64,000 nt of DNA. Source: Gammaproteobacteria bacterium. GTDB taxonomy: Bacteria; Pseudomonadota; Gammaproteobacteria; GCA-001735895. Position 1 is the stretch's first letter. Each line of letters begins with the position of its first letter. The position numbers were made by a program, and so were the translations under genes. Of this stretch, positions 58,140-64,000 are shown in pieces. Under the pieces are notes generated by a model. The model was not told the origin of the DNA and made no database searches. It saw only the letters and a list, made by a program, of their open reading frames with translations. The stretch lies in assembly GCA_018669845.1 (NCBI GenBank), contig JABHSO010000189.1, positions 1 to 64,000 on the forward strand. Direction: 5' to 3'.

Positions 58140-58769
58140 ATGAGTCGACATTTGCAGGCTAATATCAGTGATGAACAGAAAAATGAAATTCTGTATCAAA
58201 TGGCTGAGTTAGCGTTATCAGAGTCAGCTAGCCTGATTTCTTCACAGGGGCATAGTAAAGTTAAATTTACTGTTGATTCAATAGGGTTGAAATCTAAACA
58301 GGGTCTGGATAGTCTTTTTAACCCCCAGAAACCTGATATGTTAGCGGTATGTCACCGTGTTGACGGAGTATGCTCTGGTCATATCGTATTTTTGCTTGAG
58401 GAACAATCTGCTCTGGTATTTACAAAAGAAGTTTTAAACGAAGGTGATCAGATGCAGGAAATGTCTGAAATGGAAGAAGAAGCATTGACTGAAATTGGGA
58501 ATATTATCATTAATAATTTTCTGGGTAATTATGCACAGATTTTAGATGAGTCAGTGAGTACGGTCATTCCAACTCTAAAACGTAGACATTATATTCAGTT
58601 GGTCGATGAGTTAAGTAATGAACCTGATGATAAAGAGTTCTACATTGTGAAATTTTCACTCGAAATTGCGACCCATAGTTTCTGTGCTTTTATTCTGTGG
58701 TTTGATCATTTTTGTCAGTTAGGTAGTAGCGAGACTGAACAGCAGAAAATGACTACTTTAAAAGACTGA
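58140..58769 (+). CDS. CheC-like chemotaxis phosphatase
   Basis: A 209-residue protein of the CheC/CheX type. The second half holds the signature EMSEMEEEALTEIGNIIINNFLGNYAQIL, in which the Glu and Asn of ExxN are the catalytic pair for dephosphorylating CheY-P. A matching first-half ExxN copy (DEQKNEILYQMAELALSESASLI) is weaker, so one active site may be kept. It lies 9 bp before a PAS-GGDEF-EAL gene, suggesting that its client may be a receiver feeding c-di-GMP signalling rather than only the flagellar motor. Confidence 0.78.
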   Translation: MSRHLQANISDEQKNEILYQMAELALSESASLISSQGHSKVKFTVDSIGLKSKQGLDSLFNPQKPDMLAVCHRVDGVCSGHIVFLLEEQSALVFTKEVLNEGDQMQEMSEMEEEALTEIGNIIINNFLGNYAQILDESVSTVIPTLKRRHYIQLVDELSNEPDDKEFYIVKFSLEIATHSFCAFILWFDHFCQLGSSETEQQKMTTLKD

Positions 58770-58778
58770 TCTCGGCTG

Positions 58779-61295
58779 ATGCAAAACATGTTACAACAAT
58801 TTGATAGTTTGACTAGAGATGCAATGCTCTTTGATGCTATTGATTCAGGTTTAATTGTATTGAACCAGAAAGGAGAAGTGGTTGTCTGGAATAAATGGAT
58901 GATACAGCACAGTTTTATCGATTCTGAAAAAGCTCTCAAACAAACTTTTTTAATGTTGTTTCCTGATATGAGTAAACGACTGCAAATGGCTGTGAGTGAT
59001 GCTCTTTCTCAGCACTTAAGTTCGATTATCTCTGCCAGGTTAGAGCTATCAGTTTTACCACTGTATCAGAATGAAGAAAGTTTCCAGCTAGATAAAAGGA
59101 TTCCTCATTCGCTGACAGTAACTCCAGTACAAATGCAACAACAGCATTGGTGCCTGATACAGGTTAAAGATGCTACCCGGCGAGAAAACATGGAGATTGC
59201 ATTGAAAAGGACAGTACTTGAAATTGATACCATGGTTTCAAAATCAAAAGAGCAGGAATTTCAATTACAAACAATTCTGAACAATACCTTAGATTCGATT
59301 GTTATCCTGAATCGACTGGGCAGAATCAGCGGTTTCTATAGTTCAGCCCAGAAAATGTTTGGTTACAGCGAATATGAATTACTTGGCAAACCACTTTCTG
59401 TACTTTTTCCATCACCTTTTAATCGAAGTTTTGAAATGCTCATCAATGAAGCAAAAGATGATGAACCATTTAGCGTGTTTGAACAGGCTAAATCATTGAA
59501 ATCAAATGGTGAAATTTTTCATTCAGATATTGCTATTAACTCAATATTTGAAGGTGAGGATATGCAGTTCATCATTACCATTAAAGATATTACTGAGCGT
59601 CAAATAGCACAGGATGCCCTATACCGGGAAAAAGAGCAGGCGCAAGTTACGTTAAGCAGTATTGCTGATGGAGTGATCACCACTGACATTATCGGGCAGA
59701 TTAATTTTATAAATCCAGCGGCACTTAAACTGACCGGGTATAAACATGAAGAGCTGATAAATAAAAGGATTGACCGGGTAATTACCATACAGTCAGATAA
59801 TAATTTGTTTCCTGTTTTTCAGTGTATCGAAAGTGGGCAACAGGTCGATTCTATTTCGGGTGATGTGCTAATTTCTAAAAGTGGTAGCCAGTTGGTCATT
59901 CATCAGGTTGCTTCCCCTATACATAATCAGCTTGGTGATATAATTGGCGCGGTCATGATTTTCCGTGATGTGAGTAAGTCTCACCGCCTGGCTAGCCGGT
60001 TATCATGGCAGGCGAGTCATGATGAATTAACCCAGCTATTTAATCGTCGTGAGTTTGAAAATCAGCTTGAAAGATTTATTGACTCTGCCCGCAATGAATC
60101 TTCACAGCATTGTCTGTGTTACATGGACCTGGATAAGTTTAAGGTAGTGAATGATACCTGTGGACACGCAGCGGGTGATGAACTGTTACGCCAGTTAGCA
60201 GATATTTTCCGTACCAAAATTCGAGGTGCTGATACCTTGTCTCGTTTGGGCGGAGATGAATTTGCAATTATTTTAAATAAATGCGGACTGGGCCCTGCGG
60301 TAAATATAGCTGAAGAGATTCGAGCGACAATTGAAGATTTTAGATTTGGCTGGGATGACCAGTCATTTCAGGTTGGTATTAGTATCGGCCTGGTACTGAT
60401 AGATATAGATAGCCCAGATCAGGAAGAAGTGTTTAAAGCTGCCGATTCAGCCTGTTATGCGGCTAAAGAAGCAGGAAGAAACCGCGTCCATATCTATAGC
60501 CCAGATGATACCGAAATATCACAACGCCGTGGTGAATCACGCTGGATGGTGCGGATTCAAAATGCACTGGATCAGGATCGATTTCAACTTAATTACCAAC
60601 CTATTATTGGAATTTCAGAAGGTTCTGCTGATAGTATTCACTATGAAATACTGCTGCGTATGCTGAGTGAGGATGGAGAACTAATTCCGCCCGGTGCTTT
60701 TATGTCGTCAGCAGAGCGTTATTTGTTAATGCCCAAGATTGATATCTGGGTTATAGAAAATTTATTTTGCTGGTTAAGTCAACACGGTGATTATAATTCA
60801 TCAGATATTTTTGCTATTAACCTGTCAGGGCAGTCGCTGGCTGATGAGTCATTGTTATATAGAATTAAACAACTTTTTAATGAATATTCGATACCGGCTA
60901 AACGAATCAGTTTTGAAATTACAGAAACAGCTGCCATTAGTAATTTATCACAGGCTCAAGTTTTTATAGCGGAGTTGAAACAGCTCGGTTGCAAGTTTGC
61001 ATTAGATGATTTTGGTAGTGGTTTAAGTTCATTTGCCTATTTAAAATCACTGCCTGTGGACTATCTGAAAATTGATGGGGCTTTTGTGAAAGATATGGTG
61101 GACGACCCAATCGACAGGGCCATGGTTGAATCTATTCATAATATTGGCAGTGTGCTCAAGCTTAAGACTATCGCTGAGTTTGTTGAAAATGCAGAGATTT
61201 TAAGTGCATTGAAAGAGGTTGGGGTAGATTTTGCACAAGGGTATGGAATTGCTCGACCTAAACCTTTGCCTACCGATGGTTCTAAGCTGTTTTAA
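58779..61295 (+). CDS. PAS-containing GGDEF-EAL protein
   Basis: An 838-residue cytoplasmic c-di-GMP protein. Three PAS-like modules (about 15-130, 165-275 and 285-400; the second with NTLDSIVILNRLGRISGFYSSAQKMFGYS) precede GGDEF (HDELTQLFNRREFENQL, CYMDLDKFKVVNDTCGHAAGDE, RLGGDEFAIIL) and EAL. The EAL domain begins with YEILLRM rather than EAL, and keeps INLSGQSL, FEITETAAI, FALDDFGSGLSSFAYL and LKIDGAFV. GGDEF looks active; EIL variants may or may not hydrolyse c-di-GMP. It is coupled to the CheC-like gene and converges on flgN. Confidence 0.88.
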   Translation: MQNMLQQFDSLTRDAMLFDAIDSGLIVLNQKGEVVVWNKWMIQHSFIDSEKALKQTFLMLFPDMSKRLQMAVSDALSQHLSSIISARLELSVLPLYQNEESFQLDKRIPHSLTVTPVQMQQQHWCLIQVKDATRRENMEIALKRTVLEIDTMVSKSKEQEFQLQTILNNTLDSIVILNRLGRISGFYSSAQKMFGYSEYELLGKPLSVLFPSPFNRSFEMLINEAKDDEPFSVFEQAKSLKSNGEIFHSDIAINSIFEGEDMQFIITIKDITERQIAQDALYREKEQAQVTLSSIADGVITTDIIGQINFINPAALKLTGYKHEELINKRIDRVITIQSDNNLFPVFQCIESGQQVDSISGDVLISKSGSQLVIHQVASPIHNQLGDIIGAVMIFRDVSKSHRLASRLSWQASHDELTQLFNRREFENQLERFIDSARNESSQHCLCYMDLDKFKVVNDTCGHAAGDELLRQLADIFRTKIRGADTLSRLGGDEFAIILNKCGLGPAVNIAEEIRATIEDFRFGWDDQSFQVGISIGLVLIDIDSPDQEEVFKAADSACYAAKEAGRNRVHIYSPDDTEISQRRGESRWMVRIQNALDQDRFQLNYQPIIGISEGSADSIHYEILLRMLSEDGELIPPGAFMSSAERYLLMPKIDIWVIENLFCWLSQHGDYNSSDIFAINLSGQSLADESLLYRIKQLFNEYSIPAKRISFEITETAAISNLSQAQVFIAELKQLGCKFALDDFGSGLSSFAYLKSLPVDYLKIDGAFVKDMVDDPIDRAMVESIHNIGSVLKLKTIAEFVENAEILSALKEVGVDFAQGYGIARPKPLPTDGSKLF

Positions 61296-61319
61296 TATCC
61301 TGAAATAAGTTCTACAAAT

Positions 61320-61820
61320 TCAGGCTTGAGCCAGGGAACGTTTAGTATCCTCGTTACTTTCAATATTGCCTTGTCGAGAATAACTGGATGCGTTATTTGC
61401 CAGATCGTGTCCCGATAATAGCCGGATAGACTGTTTAACTCTGTGCTGATTTTTTTCTACGATCAGTGCATTAATCAGTAGAGATTTTTCAAGCTCTTTT
61501 AGTTTTTCAGTTAAGATTTTTTTTTGATTCTTGAGGTGTGAAGCATCGTTACATGCCTTAATGCAATTATTTAAACCTTCATCACTGAGTTCGTAACCAT
61601 ATTCTGTAAGGGTATCAATCTGAAGTTGTTGGGTTTTCTCAATAAGTTCTGGATTTAACTGTTGCTTTTCAAGCAATTCATTTAATTGCTGTGTACTGTT
61701 ATTTGAAATAGCTGTTTTTATATCAGATAGATACTGGATGTAACTGGAAACCTGATGGATTTGCTGGGTTAAAATATGATCGATTTTTTTACCACACTGG
61801 GTAGCTTGACTCGTGTTCAT
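61320..61820 (-). CDS. flgN: Flagellar export chaperone FlgN
   Basis: A 166-residue helical protein. FlgN-family chaperones keep the hook-filament junction proteins FlgK and FlgL soluble before export. The sequence is Gln/Leu-rich with long helices (IKTAISNNSTQQLNELLEKQ; LKNQKKILTEKLKELEKSLLINALIVEKN) and has the C-terminal QSIRLLSG motif. Weak sequence conservation is normal for FlgN. Its position after flgM and flgA supports the call. Confidence 0.8.
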   Translation of the reverse strand: MNTSQATQCGKKIDHILTQQIHQVSSYIQYLSDIKTAISNNSTQQLNELLEKQQLNPELIEKTQQLQIDTLTEYGYELSDEGLNNCIKACNDASHLKNQKKILTEKLKELEKSLLINALIVEKNQHRVKQSIRLLSGHDLANNASSYSRQGNIESNEDTKRSLAQA

Positions 61821-61877
61821 ACTAGTACCATTGAAAAGATTGACTGAAAAAAATTATCATTTCCTTAACTTCAACTA

Positions 61878-62168
61878 TCAGGATAAAAGACTTTCGATTT
61901 CTGCAAATTTTTGTGCGATCACTTCCGGGTTAGGTTGGTACTCACCATTTGCCAGAGCTGTTTTAATGCTTTCGATTCGACTGCTATCAACTTCTGGTAA
62001 TTTCTCCATCTGTTCAAGCATTTTACTTGAAGAAAGATCCACTACAGCTGAAGCTGGGCTGGCTGTGGCGTTACCTGAAGAGGCATTAGCAGAGTTTTTA
62101 GCACGTTGCTCAAGTGGCTGATTGGGTGCTTTTATTCGGTTGTTAGTGTTAATTGCGTCGGTCATCAT
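61878..62168 (-). CDS. flgM: Anti-sigma-28 factor FlgM
   Basis: A 96-residue protein that holds sigma-28 (FliA) until the hook is finished and FlgM is exported. The disordered N-terminus (INTNNRIKAPNQPLEQRAKNS) and the C-terminal sigma-binding helices (DLSSSKMLEQMEKLPEVDSSRIESIKTALANGEYQPNPEVIAQKFAEIE) are typical. Tandem ATGs at 62168 and 62165; GGAG upstream allows either. It has its own near-perfect sigma-28 promoter. Confidence 0.92.
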   Translation of the reverse strand: MMTDAINTNNRIKAPNQPLEQRAKNSANASSGNATASPASAVVDLSSSKMLEQMEKLPEVDSSRIESIKTALANGEYQPNPEVIAQKFAEIESLLS

Positions 62169-62196
62169 ATTCTCCAGAGTATTCTACCCAATCTTG

Positions 62197-62223
62197 TTAT
62201 CGGCCGATTATGGATAAAGTTTA
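62197..62223 (-). promoter_or_regulatory. Sigma-28 promoter of flgM
   Basis: On the minus strand TAAACTTT (62216-62223), an 11-bp spacer and GCCGATAA (62197-62204) match the FliA consensus TAAAGTTT-N11-GCCGATAA at all but one base. It lies 29 bp upstream of flgM. Confidence 0.9.
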
Positions 62224-62244
62224 GTGTTTTTAACAGTTTTATCA

Positions 62245-62952
62245 TTAAAGATTTACACTCACCTGGCCTTCTGATGAGACGGTGCCTTCTATTATCTTGT
62301 TTGACTGCTTGTTTCTAACCTTTACTAATTGTCCCAGGCTGGCAGATTGTAATGCCAGACCTGTTGATTTTATCTGTAACCCATTGATTTTCAATAAAAT
62401 TGTTACTGTTTGCCCCGATGTCACTAAATGTTTAGCGGCGACATTGGCAGAATTTAAAATGCTATTTGATGATAGATTACGTTTAGCCTGTAATCTGTCT
62501 AGTGAATCAATCTTTCTAAAATATCCCTGATGTAAGTCCGTAATTTTCTTTTTACGGAAATGAATACTTTTAGCGTCAATAGATTGACCTTTTATCAAGG
62601 GCGTTTTAGTCACCGCAATGTCATCATAGATATCAATTCGAACAGGAAGGTGTATTTGCCAGTTTACTGGAGCTTTGCAGCGAATAGTTAATGAAGTATT
62701 CCCCATCACTTTTTGGCTACGGGTAAACTTAATATCAAGAGATTGAGCACAGGGTTTCAAGTTAAGACGCTTATCCAGCAGTGACAGCACAAATCTGGCT
62801 TCATAAGGTGATTCATAGGTATAATCTGCAAGAAAATATTCTGCCTGAATACTAATAGATGTCAGGCTTTGACGCTCGGCTTTTGCCAGGTTGTTAAAAG
62901 CTGATGAAAACAAAATGATAATCAGCAAGATGTTGGCTTGTTTTTTATTCAT
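62245..62952 (-). CDS. flgA: Flagellar P-ring assembly protein FlgA
   Basis: A 235-residue periplasmic chaperone needed to build the P ring. Signal peptide (about 1-25, ending NLAKAE), an N-terminal region with a Cys pair (LKPCAQSLDIKFTRSQK; LTIRCKAPVNWQIHLPVRI) and a C-terminal SAF/ChapFlgA domain (AVTKTPLIKGQSIDAKSIHFRKKKI; VTSGQTVTILLKINGLQIKSTGLALQSASLGQLVKVRNKQSNKIIEGTV). The ATG at 62952 is preferred to a TTG at 62967. A sigma-54 promoter lies upstream, as expected for an early flagellar gene. Confidence 0.92.
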   Translation of the reverse strand: MNKKQANILLIIILFSSAFNNLAKAERQSLTSISIQAEYFLADYTYESPYEARFVLSLLDKRLNLKPCAQSLDIKFTRSQKVMGNTSLTIRCKAPVNWQIHLPVRIDIYDDIAVTKTPLIKGQSIDAKSIHFRKKKITDLHQGYFRKIDSLDRLQAKRNLSSNSILNSANVAAKHLVTSGQTVTILLKINGLQIKSTGLALQSASLGQLVKVRNKQSNKIIEGTVSSEGQVSVNL

Positions 62953-63084
62953 TTCAACTATACTCAATATTGTTAATTAGTAATGTCTATTAGTAAGGGG
63001 CTTGAGATGGTTTGCAGTGAGAAGCACATTAGCACTGTCAATTTTTTACCCAATCTAGTCTTAATATTCATTACAAAAGATAAA

Positions 63085-63101
63085 AGCAATATTAGTGCCA
63101 A
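63085..63101 (-). promoter_or_regulatory. Sigma-54 promoter of flgA
   Basis: On the minus strand TTGGCACTAATATTGCT matches TGGCAC-N5-TTGC with GG and GC exactly 10 bp apart. It would start transcription about 120 bp upstream of flgA. Confidence 0.85.
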
Positions 63102-63120
63102 ATAATAGTAGGTGCAGTCC

Positions 63121-63147
63121 TAAAGAAATTTAGCAAGCTGTCGACAA
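63121..63147 (+). promoter_or_regulatory. Possible sigma-28 promoter of cheV
   Basis: TAAAGAAA (63121-63128), an 11-bp spacer and GTCGACAA (63140-63147) partly match TAAAGTTT-N11-GCCGATAA (about 11 of 16 positions), with correct spacing, 31 bp upstream of cheV. Confidence 0.45.
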
Positions 63148-63177
63148 CGTATACATATATATTTAGAGGATTATTTC

Positions 63178-64000
63178 ATGTCAGGTGTAATGGCGAGTGT
63201 TGATCAACGCACACAATTAGCAGGACGAAACCGTCTGGAATTATTGATGTTCAGGTTATCTGGTTCTCAGCTGTATGGTATTAATGTTTTTAAAGTAAAG
63301 GAAGTTCTACAGTGTCCTCCACTGTCAACTGTGCCTCAGTCTCACCCGGTTGTTCGTGGAATATCTAATATTCGAGGCCATACCATCAGTATCATGGACT
63401 TGAGCATGGCCATTGGAGGCAGTCCTGTAACTGATATTGAAAATGCATTTGTTATTATCTCGGAATATAACCGCAGTATTCAGGGATTTCTGGTTAAAGA
63501 AGTAGAGAGAATTGTAAATTTAAACTGGAAAGATATGTTACCCCCTCCCGCGGGCGCTGCAGGAGCCAGTTATTTAACAGCAGTGACTTACGTCAATGAA
63601 AAAATGGTTGAAATTATTGATGTAGAAAGGGTTTTGGCCGAGGTTATGGGAGCTAAAGAAAATGTATCTCAGGATATTCTGGATAGTGCTGAACTCGATC
63701 CAGAAATTGAAAAGAACCTTATACTGGTGTCAGATGACTCTCTGGTAGCTCGAAAGCAGGTTTGCAGAACCATTGAAAATGAACTGCATCTGGAAACTGT
63801 AACGACTAAAGATGGCAAGGAAGCAATCGATTTATTGAAATCATGGGCAGATAATAATGACCCACAGTTACACAGACTGGCTATGATAATTTCAGATATT
63901 GAAATGCCAGAAATGGATGGTTATACATTTACCACTGAAGTTAGAGCGGATGAAAGGTTGAAGCATCTTTTTATCATATTGCATACATCAATGAGTGGTG
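63178..64000 (+). CDS. cheV: Chemotaxis coupling protein CheV (incomplete, runs off the window)
   Basis: At least 274 codons, open to the window end. The N-terminal CheW-like domain (LELLMFRLSGSQLYGINVFKVKEVLQ; VVRGISNIRGHTISIMDLSMAIGG) is followed by a receiver (LILVSDDSLVARKQVCRTIENEL, Asp in MIISDIEMPEMDGYTF). CheV couples receptors to CheA and adapts through receiver phosphorylation. A GAGGA Shine-Dalgarno precedes the ATG at 63178. It is divergent from flgA, the usual arrangement in Vibrio, Pseudomonas and relatives. Confidence 0.94.
   Translation, partial: MSGVMASVDQRTQLAGRNRLELLMFRLSGSQLYGINVFKVKEVLQCPPLSTVPQSHPVVRGISNIRGHTISIMDLSMAIGGSPVTDIENAFVIISEYNRSIQGFLVKEVERIVNLNWKDMLPPPAGAAGASYLTAVTYVNEKMVEIIDVERVLAEVMGAKENVSQDILDSAELDPEIEKNLILVSDDSLVARKQVCRTIENELHLETVTTKDGKEAIDLLKSWADNNDPQLHRLAMIISDIEMPEMDGYTFTTEVRADERLKHLFIILHTSMSG

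Noticed and set aside
61299-61324. CCTGAA/TTCAGG inverted repeat as a terminator between the GGDEF-EAL gene and flgN
   Set aside because: Only six base pairs with a 14-nt loop and no T-run on either strand.

Overview
The window looks like a chromosomal segment from a flagellated, sulfur-oxidising gammaproteobacterium with AT-rich DNA (estimated by eye). The evidence is aprBA encoding dissimilatory APS reductase, a Gly/Asn/Tyr-rich secreted protein that resembles sulfur globule envelope proteins, a suhB/trmJ pair as in many Gammaproteobacteria, and a flgA-flgM-flgN/cheV block with sigma-54 and sigma-28 type promoters. I saw no rRNA or tRNA genes, CRISPR arrays, insertion sequences or phage genes.

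Layout. 1-4.4 kb: sulfur-globule-like protein, a LexA-type repressor behind a perfect 16-bp hairpin, and an NMT1-type sensory hybrid kinase. 4.7-9.5 kb: a hydrolase-like/TlpA fusion, a DUF6502/DUF5666 pair, a metallophosphoesterase and a YkgJ-type cysteine-cluster protein. 9.7-13.5 kb: an HD-GYP response regulator, a TPR hybrid kinase and a small exported peptide with its own promoter and terminator. 13.8-19.1 kb: aprBA with a regulatory region holding two related 20-bp palindromes, then suhB, trmJ and a CbiM-like membrane protein. 19.4-25.1 kb: a four-gene operon of two di-haem peroxidase-family cytochromes, a Tat-exported Rieske protein and an AioA-like molybdopterin oxidoreductase. This is the gene set known as idrP1/P2/B/A (dissimilatory iodate reductase), and it is the most notable system here. 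25.2-34.4 kb: a tightly overlapping signalling operon (haem-binding-type sensor, PhnD-type sensor split by one in-frame amber codon, multi-domain hybrid kinase, REC-GGDEF-EAL protein). 34.8-50.8 kb: pyruvate phosphate dikinase and a complete glycogen synthesis/breakdown island (glgA, glgB, glgC, GH57, malQ, glgP, pgm). 51.5-61.3 kb: a substrate-binding diguanylate cyclase, a vWA lipoprotein with ECF sigma factor and membrane partner, ThpR, a double-thioredoxin protein, and a CheC-like protein paired with a GGDEF/EAL protein. 61.3-64 kb: flgN, flgM, flgA and a truncated cheV.

How it fits together. The content suggests an organism that oxidises reduced sulfur (AprBA, sulfur globules), stores carbon as glycogen, uses PPDK and glycogen turnover to balance carbon, and may switch to an alternative periplasmic electron acceptor (iodate is the leading candidate). 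FNR/ANR-like boxes lie upstream of ppdK, between glgB and glgC, and upstream of aprBA, so oxygen-responsive control is a reasonable inference. Many c-di-GMP and two-component proteins point to a motile/sessile lifestyle along redox gradients. All functions are inferred by reading motifs; no database search was run.
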